Assembly: GCA_016271365.2 (NCBI GenBank)
Contig: CM057456.1
Coordinates: forward strand, 163,346,501-163,410,500
Source of the DNA: Neoceratodus forsteri
Taxonomy: Eukaryota > Chordata > Ceratodontiformes > Ceratodontidae
DNA length: 64,000 bases
Direction of reading: 5' to 3'
Shown: piece after piece, positions 23,293-35,535 of the stretch
Numbering within the stretch: the first letter of the stretch is position 1
How the letters are laid out: each line of letters begins with the position of its first letter
The notes under the pieces: model-generated
Told to the model about the DNA's origin: nothing
Database searches by the model: none
Seen by the model: only the letters and a program-made list of their open reading frames with translations
Program-made: the position numbers and the translations under genes

Positions 23293-26175
23293 GAAGGGTT
23301 TCCATTCCCATCTCCCTGTAAATGGGGTGGGGGGTAATGTTGTTTCAAACCTTACTAAGAGTTTCTATGCACTAGCCAGCCCAGTGTTTTCTCCTTGGAA
23401 GGTTGTTACCTGACCTACATTCAGGCTCATCTATTTTTTACTCCACATTAAAATGATAATTTTAGTAGGGTTAACATATCCATCCCTTGTAGGAGTTAAC
23501 ACTGATAAAACCCTATTCAAACTTATTGTAAAGCAAACACTGACCAACAGCAATGATGTAACCAACATTGCAGTTCTACTAACAATACAGCTTCCTAACA
23601 GGCACGGTAGAGTAGTATCACAAATGATATCAGCAGCCTGGAAGCATGCTGACTCAGCATCCAACAACCTTGACGAAATGGACCACACCAAAAGACACTA
23701 AAAAATAAGAATGAGTCAACTTTCGTTACAAAAACACATAGTTTTATAGCAATGTTTATTGAGCAGTACTGTCTGATTTAGTTGTGAAAACCATTGCATA
23801 TGATATTTAAATAACATTGTTTTCATTTTTTAAATGATTGTTTTAAAAGTTGAAATTCTAACTGTTCTATTGTACATGAGGGTTTCCAGCCATTAATGTA
23901 ACCCTGTTGGAATGATGCTGTCAGTCAATCAGAATGTTCCTTTTTCAACCCTTGTTTTGTAATTATTTTTGCAGACAACTAGATGCCTTCTTTTACTTCC
24001 ATTCACTTATGGAGAAACTCAGAAATTAATTCCATTGTTTGCTAATAAGAAGACATGAGGCACACTTTTCATGTTCCTAAAACAAGCAAGTACATCATTG
24101 GCTTAGTGTTGTACAGTTCTTGGCACTGTAGAACACCAACAATAGTCTGCTTGTTTCTAGTAGTACTCAAGTTCCAGGGTTAAATAATTTCAGCATATGT
24201 GAGAAACATGTGTGCTTCTTAAATTACCAGTGGGAACACCATTGGTAGTTAATTGCTAAATGTTTTATTTACTAAAGCACAATACACCAATCAACATCAG
24301 AAGACAAAAGTAGTATTCAGACAAAGGATGGATTATTACTGATGTGGTTCTTTTACTAAAACCAATTCCATCTACAAGTTCAAACTTGAACATTCATACA
24401 GCTACAGCAAAATCAAGTAATTCCTGCAAAGCTAAGCATCTGCTGTTTCATGAAATGTTTCTTCACCCATATGTTTAGCAACTGTTTAATCTGGTTAGCG
24501 TGCAGTAATGCATAGCACAAAGTCCAGTTGTTCCAGATGGAATCAAGCAGTTCTAGGGTTAAAACATTTCAACATATGTGGAACTAGATGTGGCTATCCA
24601 CAATAGTATTAGTATAGCTCACTTGGTTGCACTCTCATGTCTGGGCTTGGTGGTTCTGGGCAAGGATGAGCAGATGCCAAATTTGTATTCACTCAAAGTA
24701 TCAACGTTTGGCATGTTTGCCTTTCATTCAGCAGAATCCAACTTTTGTCCCACTTTGGATCTATTCAAACTTCAGCCAAACACTTAACAAATTATACTCT
24801 AGCCCTTCCCTAATGGTCAGAGATAGCCATATGGACACCTCTTTCCTCACCCCAGTCATTCCCCCTCCTCCCTCCTATCCAGATATTGTATTTATAAATA
24901 AAATTCCAATTTGTGGCACCATGTCAGTTCTGTAAATAACTGACTGGGTGAATGGGAGGAGGTTGGGAGAAGTTTGGTTTTGGAGTGGGAGAGGGAAGTG
25001 AAGGGTGTCTTGTACCCTATTTAGCCTGATTGACCACCATGTCTGGCTGGCTTGCACCTAACTCAGTGCTGTTTACTTGCTATACAGTTGTTATACAGGT
25101 CCACCTATTACTACTTCTGCTTACTGACCTATCAGGTCCACACTTGCTACGCAAACCATTGCTTCATGCCTAGTGCCATCCCCTCAGCTTGCCTGGGATT
25201 CTCCTGCTCTCAATCTGCATTCGACCTTGCAAAGTCTCAGCACTCAATGCTCATTACGATCTCAGTCGCCATGCTCATTCAGCTCACCAGCTTTACAGCT
25301 GTCAATCAATTCTGGGCATGCCAGCCATTTCTAATCTGGTGCAGGTTCCTGCAGGACGACAGTCTCGCCCTGCATTTAGTCTGCATCATAGGCGTGTCCA
25401 ACTTGGGGCAGGATCCTTCTCACCTGGCACATAGCTGGGAATGTCCTCACCCTGGGCTTGGCTTTAGCTGTCTACTATGCAACAGCAGCTCCTAGTGTAG
25501 AATTAAAGACTAGCGGTGAAGGGTGGTTCGACGATCTCTTTGGCTCTAGTGTTCCACTATAACGGTTGGCCATTGACTCTAGTGGTTTCCCTAGCAAGGC
25601 ACCTTCACGCATTCTCCTCACGACTGCCTCTGGTTCACCTGGTTTGATTTAGGGCAGGTAGGCCAGGTGAGTGCCTCAGCAGTTGTTGCTCTCCTTCTGT
25701 GCCTTGGATGCTCGTATTGTTGCAGACTTTTCATGACCTTCCACGGCGTTCCGCTAGAGGGTTTGGTGAGAGCCTTCCTCCAAATTGGAATATTTCCACC
25801 TCCCTTTAATTGGGTTTCAAACTGCAGCTGCAGGGCCGTCACTAAATACATTTTCCCAAGCCTGGAGGGAAGCGACCTAGGCCTTGGATCCCCAAAGATT
25901 TCCTCCTCATAGCGTTTTTTCTCTCCTCCATTGCCTCAGGTCATAACACTTAGTTAGCATAGTTGTTTCCCCTAGTTTCCTTAGGTAGGTTCCGTTGTTG
26001 GATGGAGGTGGAGGATGTCTTGCCATTCCCTCTCTCCTTAAGGGATCCCTTCTCTCAATGCAAGCCATCACTATTCTTCTCTACTCTATGTTCCATTTAC
26101 TGCTTCTCGTCCACTGTTTACTGCTTGCTCATACGCATCATGTTGCCTCCTTTGGGACGATGCTACATTTCTTTT
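23293..26175. other. Long stretch without recognised gene
   Basis: No LINE or gene domain is recognised. Two diverged copies of a block containing agggttaaa...atttca.catatgtg lie at 24172-24212 and 24550-24596. From 25050 to 26175 the base composition becomes GC-richer with a 147-codon plus-strand frame (25052-25495) that matches nothing I know. It leads into the paired repeat at 26176 and might be interior sequence of an LTR-type or tyrosine-recombinase element; that is a guess. Confidence 0.3.
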
Positions 26176-26364
26176 GGGGATTCCTAAGGTACTTTAGCCA
26201 TGGGAACCATCCTGTGGCACCTCCAGGAGCAGAACCCTCTCCGAGAGTTCCTTGCTCTTACTCCTACAGGGTGGTAATTCCTCTGGAATAGAGTGCGAAC
26301 AGCCACAACCAAAACTAACACAGTTACACAAGCATAACACTACTGGCTGCGTGGGTCAGTGAAT
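26176..26364 (+). repeat. Direct repeat pair, copy 1 (about 190 bp)
   Basis: From ggggattcctaaggta to actactggctgc...gtcagtgaat this block recurs at 26511-26697, with an offset of 335 bases and small indels. Shared blocks include ggtggtaattcctctggaat and aactaacacagttacacaag. It could be a tandem duplication or a pair of terminal repeats around a deleted interior. Confidence 0.75.
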
Positions 26365-26697
26365 TGAAAGGCTTGCCTGTTATTCAGTAGATAAGCAGCC
26401 AGCCTCCCACTTCCTGAGCTATATAAGCAGTTCCTCTCAGTCTCACTGTGAAGCATTTTGTCTTTGCCCCACCATCCTCCCTCCTCCTCCAGCAGCAGCG
26501 CTCTCATTATGGGGATTCTAAGGTACCTTTGTACGGGGAACCATCCCATGGCACCTCTGGGGCAGAACCTCTCCGAGGTTCCTTGCTTTGTACCCCTACA
26601 GGGTGGTAATTCCTCTGGAATAGACAGTGCGAATGCCACAACTAAAAACTAACACAGTTACACAAGATAACACTACTGGCTGCTTAGGGTCAGTGAA
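26365..26697 (+). repeat. Direct repeat pair, intervening segment and copy 2 with TATA-like site
   Basis: Between the two copies a TATA-like ctatataagcag sits at 26420-26431, followed by a short CT-rich stretch, then copy 2 (26511-26697). A TATA box ahead of a repeated terminal block is what an LTR promoter would look like, but no TG/CA ends, primer site or retroelement protein could be tied to it. Confidence 0.45.
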
Positions 26698-26962
26698 TAC
26701 CCTGACAAAGCTGGATACAGGTAAGGCACCAGCACCTGACAGCTGCACATCAGGGTTCTGAAGAACTAACAGAGTTCTGACTGGTCCTCTCATGTATATT
26801 CTGAACCAGTTATTAGTAGATGGAGCATACTGCAGGACTGTCAGGATGCCATAATAACAGCAAAGCACAGGAAGGAGGAAGGGTGAATATTTAACAAAAG
26901 ACCAGCTATTATTACATTAATCATTTATAATTAATGGGTTCCATTTTTACATTGAAAAAACT

Positions 26963-27010
26963 GTGTATTAAATACCGTAACACCTGAATAGGTGTTACAG
27001 CATTCTACAC
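26963..27010. repeat. Short hairpin element, 48 bp
   Basis: gtaacacct-gaat-aggtgttac (26977-26998) is a perfect 9-bp stem. The outer sequence extends it with mismatches to gtgta...tacac, giving arms of about 22 bases. Confidence 0.55.
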
Positions 27011-27299
27011 TCTCTTCCCTCTGAATGTGCTCAAGACACTACCAAAACACAACTGGAGTTTAAAACTGTCCATTTGTTTCTCTTTACACACTACTAACCT
27101 GAAAACTCAGGCTGCTTCTTCAGTGGGTCAGCAGGAGGTATTCTCACAGTGGGAGGGAGAAAGAGAATTTGGGAGCCTTACATGGACAAATCATACCCGC
27201 TGCGATGCAGCTCTTCAGTGCTGCCGATGGGGACCAGATTAAACTTTTAAACCAAACACCTACAGGTAAAAAGGTCACCTTCAATTATAAATAACAAAA

Positions 27300-27413
27300 T
27301 ATGGGGTGCAGTGTGTTTACTTGAATTTCCACACCCTCATTGTTGGATAGCTAATAAGCGTGCTATCCAACAACTGTGAGTAGTGTAAATTCTCGTAACA
27401 CACTGCACCCATA
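27300..27413. mobile_element. TA-flanked palindromic MITE, 110 bp
   Basis: Outer arms tggggtgcagtgtgttta (27302-27319) and taacacactgcaccca (27396-27411) pair, as do the inner arms ttgttggatagc/gctatccaaca around a small loop near 27350. A TA dinucleotide flanks each end (27300-27301 and 27412-27413), as expected for Tc1/mariner- or related TA-inserting non-autonomous elements. No coding capacity. Confidence 0.7.
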
Positions 27414-27544
27414 CTTTATCCTATATATAAAATCCTAGTGAAATTTGTGTTAAATAAAATTGATATATATATTTTTCCAGACAACAAAACGCGTCATGTT
27501 AAAGACACATCTGATTAGGTTTTTAGCTAGCTGAGTAAGGTTCT

Positions 27545-27640
27545 AGATGACAACAAACCAGTTTATTGGCCTAAGTAAAGCTTTTGATACAGTCCCACAC
27601 AAATAAGTTATTACAAAAAGTAATTTAAGACTTCTCCTGA
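27545..27640 (+). pseudogene. Tiny CR1 RT relic
   Basis: The plus strand reads IGLSKAFDTVPHK near 27567-27606, the core RT motif of CR1 elements (LDLSKAFDTVPHK). No other domain survives nearby. It is a short relic. Confidence 0.55.
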
Positions 27641-28642
27641 GCACATAGTCAAGTCAGTCAGAGAATGTAGAAGGCAGCAAGAATGAGTAAATGGGTATAG
27701 ATTGCATCAGATTGATTCTTTTGACATCAAAGCTGATATTTTCTATAACTAAAAATCCCATAATTCCTTGCAGCTGACATCAGAGTAGGGATGCCGAAGA
27801 GGAGATTCAATAACCTGCAGTGCATGGTAGGGCTTTCAGATACTTGCTCATGTTACTGTTCTCCTAGTGCTAAGTACAGTCCTCTAGGAATAATACTAGA
27901 CAAAAATATCTAGCTTTATTTTATACGCTCACTTTGGAAAGAGGTAAAACAGTATGTACAGTACGAACATAATAAGAAAATGAAGAGTGAAAAAGTATAT
28001 TCTATGTAGGGAAACTATACAGACTGTAGTTAGAGCACACAGTGTTTAGTGTTAGTTCTTAAGACCACACACTTATCTAATTACACATTAAGGAAATGCT
28101 TCTTGGTCTACTGAGATTTATTGTTACATTTCTTAGAAGTCTCTGACAAAAGATCTTCAGTTTTTAAATAAATGCTTTTCCATGGAATTATGTGCATGAT
28201 ATTCCCAACTGTATCTCTGAAAATTACAGAAATAGTCCCTTCTGCCAAATTCAATGTTTCTCTTAAAGGAGAACACTGCTGTTTACATGACTTGGATATT
28301 TCTGATACATTTTCATACATTACATTAATTATTGCAAGTATGTCAGTAAGAGATCAGTCATGTTTTCTGTTGTAACACATATTTAGATTCAGAGGCTCTG
28401 ACACAGGCTTGTAAGTTTCAAGAATGCCTCCATTTATATGCAAATGAGGCACTTGTAATGCAACCCTTACATTCTATGGTGTCACTGAAGCAGAGCTCCA
28501 AAGAAAGCCTAATGTTTTCAATGCTTCCTCTCTCTATTTTATTTTAAGTTTGCTATAGCTAAGACAGTCTTGTTACACTGCTCACTCAGTCTGTAGTAGT
28601 AGCTTTTATTTCTGCATAGCAAATAATACATTTAAACTTAGT
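27641..28642. other. Spacer, nothing recognised
   Basis: AT-rich sequence with short frames only. (TAG)n-like triplets at 28594-28602 and 28637-28655 mark the approach to the next antisense LINE tail. Confidence 0.4.
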
Positions 28643-29600
28643 AGTAGTAGTAGTGTAAAACGTTTATTCTGAGATACCTCAGAGGGATAACTTTACTCGA
28701 AGCTCATTTTTAATGGGATCCCATTGTGCAAAAATAGCAATTCCACAGTGAAGTGTATACTTATACAGTAAAATACTACAAAACAACACATTTAACAATA
28801 GATAACAAATATAGCTCAGCCACAGCAAGTATTAGGAGATTTAGCAGCATCAATAAACCCAGATCTTATAGCATTCCAAGATAAGATACTATTACTTTGC
28901 CTCAAATGACCTGGCAGGCTGTTCCAGAGCCTCGGCCCATATGCACAAAACTAGTTACCCTCACAGTTTTTACCATTGGCACAGTATACTCTGTTGCCCC
29001 TGCTGCACGTAAGCCCTCCCTAAAGTTCCGTTTCTTAAATAAATCTAGCATATAGTTAGGCAATTTTTGTAGGTGATACATCAAATGCAGTACAGGTAGT
29101 TTTCATTGTTTTGTCACTGCTATCCAATACAGGGCTCTATAGAGGGAACAGTGGTGTGCGTGCCAGGGTGCATCCAGAACATAACGCTCCAATCTGTTAT
29201 AAAGCACATCAAGCCAGTACAGAACACCTCCAGCTGCCCCCAAAACAACACCCCATAGTCAAGCAGGTCAAACAGAGGGATTACCATGGAATTGATTATT
29301 TAATCTGATATCTGGAGGGATGCAGTTTTTATATTTATATAAGGTCCTCATTTTTATTTAGTTTCTAGTCAGTAGGTCAATGTGTATATCCCATTTACAA
29401 TGAGAGTCTATCCAGATGCCCAAATATTTATAGGAATCAACAAGAGTTAGACTACTATCATCAATAGTTTTTATATTCAAAGTTGATTGATTTTGTAATT
29501 GTTTATTTGAAAAAGCAGAATGTGTGACTTTGAGGAGTTTAAAACAACCCAAGATCCTGGAAGTAGTTCTGCAATTTATTAAAGTCTTTTAAATTTTTCT
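28643..29600 (-). mobile_element. L2-type LINE, RT C-terminal part and 3' UTR
   Basis: The 3' end is at the left (minus-strand cagaataaacgttttac, then (CTA)n). On the minus strand the blocks YKYLGIWIDSHCKWDIHI (near 29380-29435), an HHCSLYRALYWIAV stretch (near 29110-29155, for HHCSLYAAVGWTSL) and LPNYMLDLFKKRNF (29025-29066) follow the order seen in the LINE at 19.6-22.0 kb. It is 5'-truncated near 29600 and carries stops. Confidence 0.8.
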
Positions 29601-31252
29601 TGTATTTGACTAAGTGACTTGCCTTCTATATAGAGAACTTATTTAATTCACAAGAAAATATGTGTTTCTTTGTGCTACTCATCTCTCACTGTAAGACAGT
29701 TGTAGCATGCTGTGGGGAGGAGTAGACTGAATGCTTTCTTTGCCCAGATGACACACATCCTCCTTTCAGCATCTGGAAAATGGAGTTAGATTGCCTAGTT
29801 TAAAAGTGTATTTTGTAGATTTCAAATGCTCCTTAAACCACAATTGCTGACTGGAGATGCCAACATAGGGAATGACTATGACATGGGAGGAGTAAGATAA
29901 GCAAATACATGGCACTGCAGATGAGACTTCCCTTTAAAGTCAACATGTCACTAATGCCTTTGGGAAAACTTTTAAAACCATTGACATCCCTATTACTGTC
30001 TGCAGCTCTTCTCTTTACATTAATACTGCACCTCAGTTTTTACCAATTCTTGATGTTTTTCACCAACTTAAAGCACCAGCAAGTGTTAGCTTGCAAAAAA
30101 TTTTGTTATATAGTTTCTTAGCATAATGTATTTCTGGCATTCTTTGCTTTATCCTCAGTACATTTTAAGCTTTTTCAATATTTTTAAAACAACTTTTCTA
30201 GGTAATTTCATAATTAATGATTCACATCATTAAAGATGGCCACCACTCACAGTTTTTTAATCTCTTCAATTAAGATTACTTTTTGAATGTATATACTAGA
30301 TTCTTACTGTGGATGTATTAGGATGGTATTAGCATTACCACATGTTTTGATGGTACACAACATAGCACCACACCAGGATTTTTAATTTTTCATGGCAGAC
30401 AACACACGGAACAGGAACTTTAAAACTTTAAAATCACATATTTTGGTTCAGGAATGAAAGAAAGTGAGAAGAAAATGGGTATAGTGATGTCTGTACCAGA
30501 AAACATTATTGCTGAGACAAACTACCGGTGACTAAAAATATTGCTGCTTTAAAGTCAAAACTCTCTATCTATGACTTCATAATTCTGGATGAGGAACCTT
30601 TGTATGAGCTATTGGAGCTCAAAGGTATATTTCTGATTGGATAAATAAATAAATAATTATTTCCAGCTGATTGTTATATTATGATGTCAGAAGCAGAAAA
30701 TTATTAGTACAGGCATAATAAGGAGCAAAATCCTCTGATTTTTTTTATCTCTTTCTTACCTACCTTCGACTGTAGATCCTAACTCTGTCTACTGCCTGCC
30801 ATGAGCAAACAATTCCTCTGTCTGTTACATAGTGGCTTACCATCCACTGCTGTGTCAGCCCTATGACTTCCTGTTTCTACTCACCTTGCAGTGATGGGCT
30901 TCCATTGATGCTCCAGGATTCTTTGTACATGGGAACAGGCACTGAGGGGATTCTGGATGCATTAGTAGAAGGAGAGCCTGGACTGGGTAATTTTTATTTT
31001 ACTGGACATCCAGTGTAATCATTATTGCCCTTTGTAGCAACTCTGTCCTTCATGTTATCTGGATGCTTTATTTTGGTTTCTAAAGAGCAGGCTTCCTTAT
31101 TTCTAGTTCTTCTCAGTATTAGTGACACCTATGACAGTTCTGATGCTGATATCCTCCTTATGCAAGCTGAGAACCATAAGGACATTTCTGGATACTTTAC
31201 CTTCCTCCTTGTCATGCTGGTCTTTCAAAACAAATCCTTTTCATACTCCTTA
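29601..31252. other. Spacer, nothing recognised
   Basis: AT-rich, with an (AATA)n run near 30640-30656 and poly-T runs. No gene or repeat family is recognised. Confidence 0.4.
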
Positions 31253-31440
31253 TGGATGGTAGTATAGCCTAGAGGTTAGAGTAATAAGTTGGGAATAAGC
31301 TTGGTACATCCAGTAGACCTAGGTTGAGTCCAACAACCTCCACTTGCATATTGTGTAACCCTGCTCCTGGTCTCTCCTGAAAATAAGCCTTGTGACTAGT
31401 GGTCCTTACCTGGTTACCAAAATAATAATAAAAACCCTCA
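31253..31440 (+). mobile_element. tRNA-derived SINE
   Basis: A-box-like tagcctagaggttagagt (31265-31282) and B-box-like ctaggttgagtcca (31319-31332) lie at tRNA-like spacing. The body continues to an (AAT)n/A-rich stretch near 31420-31440. It resembles tRNA-headed SINEs in general; the family is not identified. Confidence 0.55.
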
Positions 31441-32883
31441 AACATATAAAACAAATGTAATCCCTGAGTGGGGCTCACCTGGCCTGGCTCCCATCCATCT
31501 GGTCTCACCAGTCTTGGGTCCAGTGGTGCCTATTCATTGTTCTTTCAAGTTCCTGAGTGCCCATAGAACATAGGACTGGAAGAGTGGGTGTAAATAGTTA
31601 ACACCACCAGCTAGTGGTACAGCACAGCTAGTGCTGTTCATGCAGTGATGTGCTACAGCTCAGTGTGTGCATGTTTGAGCTGGTGGTCTGCTCAGAGATC
31701 CCTATAGTGCTAGGGTACTCTGAGTTGAAAACTGTCTTTGCAGCCCAGTGTCGGTGTTGCTTCATGAGTGCTCTGGCATTTGGGATCTTTTGAGACTTGT
31801 GAAGGGTTCAGACACACTTGGGGGACAAAGAGAGTGAATCGTGTAAATATGTTAAACACTTAATGTGTGTACTGTTACTTTAAGAAAAGCCAAAGACTGT
31901 ACAGTGAACGTGTATTGCTGTCTGTCACCTGGGGACCTAGTGTTATGGTGCTAGTAACAGATGAAAAGGATGGTTTCAAATCCCATTCCCAACTGGGTAG
32001 TAGGGCAGGGAAGCACCTGCTGAGCTGAGGAACAGGTACTAACTGAAACTGCTTTGTTTGCTTGTAACAATACTTTAAACTGGGGATGTGGTATAAACTG
32101 TTTGCATGGATGCCATTTTGTCAGCCCTGACTCTGTTCTGTCCAATCAGTGATTAAGGGCTCTAAGGATTGTTGCTATGGCCCCTGGGTAAGGGGACTGG
32201 ACAATGTACTTGGAGCCTTTAGCCTCGCCCAATTAAATGTTGAGTAAACCTTATATATCTTAATTTTGTTGATGGGCTGCTGTGTCAGCCAATGAGCTCC
32301 AGGTTTTCTTGCCTCAGGTGCTGGGGAGAACACAGGATGTAGCACTTCTGCCTGAGGCTCTCTGAGGAAATCAGAGTACAGAGTGAGTTGAGGAAAAGTT
32401 TGGAAGTCAGCCTAAAGCTTCCACAGCTGACTGTAGGAGACTGTCCAAAAGCTTTCTATTATCTGGAAAGCCAGAGAGGGTGGTGGAAAGTCATTTGAAG
32501 ATCAAACTGTGTGATATCTGAGAGAGTCCTCAGCCAGCGAGGGAGGGTTGGACTGTGTTTGACAGGCATTTTGAAGTGCTGCCTGGGCAAAGACCAGAGA
32601 CAGTGACAGAAGTTCCCATTGCCTGGGAAAGTCAGCTGTAGTAAGACAAATTGCTGTGGCTTGAGCCGACTGTAGAGAACTGTATAGAGACTGTTTGCTA
32701 TTCCTAACCATAGGGGGTGGACTGGTTGTTTCCAGAGGCCTTGAAATCTGTGGCCGGTAGAGAGAGAGAGAGAGACAAAGACTCAGTGATCCCTGAGCTC
32801 CAAAACTGGAGTAATCACTGGCTCAGGAGGGTCTGGGGAATTAGCCAGGTACTGTAGTGTCACAGCTGGACATTATCCATATC

Positions 32884-33790
32884 TTGCCCTCAGAGTTAAA
32901 TGCCTGGATGTGTGGAGTAGATGTGTGGCTCTGGTCCTCAGTACTGGTCTGATCCAGCATCTTTGAAGAAGCCACTCAGAAGGTGAAGAGCTGCCAGACT
33001 CTGCCAACAGTTCAGAAGGTGACAAGCTGCCAGATGTCCCTTGATGAAGGGTTTTCACCCAAAGTGCGAGGGACAGGCAGAGTATAAAGTGTTTTGAATT
33101 CACTCACAACATTCAGCAATAAAGCTGCTACTTACGTTATTTGGAGTGTGGACTTTATTCTTTTTAAGAGTGCAAGCTGTTCTGGACTTGTGTGACAAGC
33201 TGCCAGCCACTGCCTACAGCTCAGAAGGTGATGAGCTGCTAGACTCCAGCTCTATCCAAGTTAACGGTAGATCTGTTGTCTGCTCAATGCCCCAGCTTGA
33301 CTGACTCAGCCTGCTGTTACTATCCTGATCCTGTGCAGTATCTATGCAGCTGCCAATAAACACAGGGCCTGCCCTGACCTGGGAGTGTACACAAAGTTTA
33401 CTTTAAGTTCTTATGGGCATTACCAGGCGCTTGCCCTGTGGGTTAGATGCCTGGATGTGTGGGTAAGCTCATGTCCTGGGTCCTCAGTACTGGTCTGATC
33501 TACCATCTGTGAAGAAGCTGCTCAGAAGGTGATAAGTTGCCAGACTCTGTCAACAACTCAGAAAGTGACAAGCTGCCAGACACTGCCATTAGCCTCGGAA
33601 GGTGACAAGCTGCTAGACTCAGCTCTATTCAAGTTAATGGTAAATCTGTTTCTTCTTGAGGCCCCAGCTTGACTGACTCAGCCTGCTCTTCCTGTCCAGA
33701 TCCTGTGCTGTATTTATGGAACTGTGAGTAAACACAGGTCCTGACTTGGGAGTGTACACAAAATTTACTTTAAGTTATTTGTTTTACAAA
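32884..33790 (+). repeat. Imperfect tandem duplication with 36-bp internal minisatellite
   Basis: Unit 1 (32884-33430) and unit 2 (33431-33790) both open with ttgccct..g.gttaratgcc and run through cagtactggtctgatc, gctagact..agctctat and tgggagtgtacacaaa. Within both, a repeat of about 36 bases built on ctcagaaggtgacaagctgc recurs at 32975, 33011, 33220, 33521, 33557 and 33593. Unit 1 is about 173 bases longer because of an insertion. Confidence 0.8.
33034..33191 (+). mobile_element. 158-bp insertion flanked by a 15-bp duplication
   Basis: The insert lies between two exact copies of gtgacaagctgccag (33019-33033 and 33192-33206). Unit 2 of the duplication has the site uninterrupted at about 33563-33577, so it serves as the empty site. 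The insert begins cccttgatgaagggttttca, resembling repeat ends of the form cctgatgaagggc...; it holds an AATAAA signal. Because the duplicated sequence is also part of a local minisatellite, recombination is an alternative to transposition. Confidence 0.6.
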
Positions 33791-34385
33791 GTGCACCAAT
33801 GCTGGCAACCCAGCTGCACCATCCAGACCTGCAACATCTTTACCTGGGTACCCACAGTGACTTAGGGGACACTGGTAACAGTGGGGAGGGCCTACCTTTG
33901 GGAGATGGACATTGGTAATGTTATTGTTGATGCCTTTATTGCCAGTTATGTCGGTTGTTCTGTTATTCCTTTGCATCCCTTTTCCTCTCCCTGGTTACTA
34001 AACCATTTCTTGTTGTTCTTAAAACTGTTGGTGAGCATATTATTAGCAATAGTCATTATTTGCATGCACAGTAAAGTGTTGTAAATGTTTATGGTATTCT
34101 GTGTGTGGGTTGACTATGAGGGAGGTGGGGAGGTACAGCAGCCCAGGGGTTGTACCACATAACCAACTGGACCACTATATTTTACTCTGGGAGAAGGCAC
34201 CATGTTATTTATTCTATGTCTTGGAAAGAAACCTTCTTTTCCTCCAGAAATGTAGTCCAGACCACTCAACTTTGTTGAGTCCACAAAACAGGGGTAGTAA
34301 CAGAAAGTTACATGGTGACCTGGTTACACAAACAAAAACATGTTTTCTCATAGAAAGCAGCACATGTAACATAATAGAGCCCTAT
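33791..34385. other. Spacer, nothing recognised
   Basis: No gene or known repeat is recognised. Confidence 0.35.
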
Positions 34386-34860
34386 TGTCAAAGGTCAGCT
34401 GCTCACTGGGCTCCAGTTCCCATCTGAACTGATTGCAGATTTCCATCCTTGAATACAAAATCCTTAAGGGTCTTACCGACTATACCCTTCTGATCACTGT
34501 GGACCCTAAATTCCCTCCTGTTCTGTTTTCCAGCTCTCATCTTCTTTTCTTTCCTGCCATTCATATCACATGTAGTAGGGGAGGAAGGCAGGAGCAGTTT
34601 TATTGCAGCACCTTCACCCTCTGGCACAGCCTTCCTGCTGAGCTGTGTTTCCCCAGTCCCCACCCGTGTCTCGATAGACTGTTGCAGTATTGACAATTTC
34701 TCCTGGTTTGCTAATCTTGCCTATTCCTCATTCTCCTATAAGGTTCTCAAAATGTTCACTTTGCTTCTACTTTATTTCAACCACTGAATCCACCTTATAG
34801 TTAGACTTTTATGATGCTGTATGAAAGAGGGATGTAAAATAAAATTAGGCTACCTTCTAT
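34386..34860 (+). mobile_element. L2-clade LINE C-terminal end
   Basis: The plus strand reads HWAPVPI (near 34402) and FTLWHSLPAELCF (34607-34645), matching the L2 ending HW.PV..RI...APRLWNSLP. The sequence ends around gatgtaaaataaaatta (34831-34847). It is a short, 5'-truncated and frameshifted copy. Confidence 0.65.
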
Positions 34861-35535
34861 TGTCTTTTGCCATGGTGCAGATGCTGCAATTAACCACTGA
34901 AACCATTTCTCAAACAGGGCCATCCTTAGTATAGTGTGAACTGTGTACTCTCACGGGACCCCAACAAGTTAGGACTTCCTCATGGCCTCCCTTCCTTCTG
35001 GTGAGCTGTGTCATTGTCCAAATTTCTCCGGAATGTATTGTTGATGTGTGCATCTCCTCATTTCTTAGGGATTATATTCTAATTCAAGGAGAGTGCAAAA
35101 TGACACAAAATAAGCTGATATGGAAGATGTAAGATGGTCACCACATGGATGACACTGTTTGTTGGGGCTACTGATATAGGGTCCCACTAAGGAGGTTTGC
35201 ACAGGGTCATGGGATTGGTAGGGCCAGTGTTGTTCCCAAAAGATAATAATCTGGAGTACAGAAGCTAAATAAGTGCATAGATTTTACAGCACAGATCTGT
35301 CTTTCTTACGGACTTCAGTTGCAAGCATAAATACATCATTTCTCTGTTCTATGATGCTCATATTTTTTGAGGAACATCTCCATGCCATTTGGGTCACCAC
35401 AGTGTGAAAAAAAATATGGCAGTAATAGAGGGTACAGCATGGTGTACATCTACAAAAATGACCACTTTGATCGCATTTTAGCAGACTAGATAGACTGTAA
35501 GGCTTTTGTCTGCTGGCTCATTAATATGTATTTTG
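34861..35535. other. Spacer, nothing recognised
   Basis: No gene or repeat family is recognised. Confidence 0.35.

Larger units (their letters stand above)
31870..33790 (+). mobile_element. LTR-like regulatory block with tandem duplication
   Basis: Features seen in order: CCAAT motifs near 32142 (gtccaatcagtgatt) and 32287 (agccaatgagctcc), a TATA-like cttatatatctt near 32251, a long GC-moderate transcribed-looking region, and AATAAA-type signals at 33117 (caataaagctgc) and 33355 (ccaataaacacagg). This is the layout of an LTR with U3, R and U5, but no confirmed TG/CA termini, primer-binding site or retroelement protein was found. It could instead be a gene-flanking region. The 3' half is internally duplicated (next entry). 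Confidence 0.35.

Noticed and set aside
24840..25000. Possible palindrome around cccctcctccctc / gggaggagg
   Set aside because: The pairing is limited to purine/pyrimidine-rich stretches and does not extend.
25052..25495. 147-codon plus-strand frame as a possible gene
   Set aside because: No recognisable domain, no clear neighbours or splice structure; kept only as a remark in the spacer entry.
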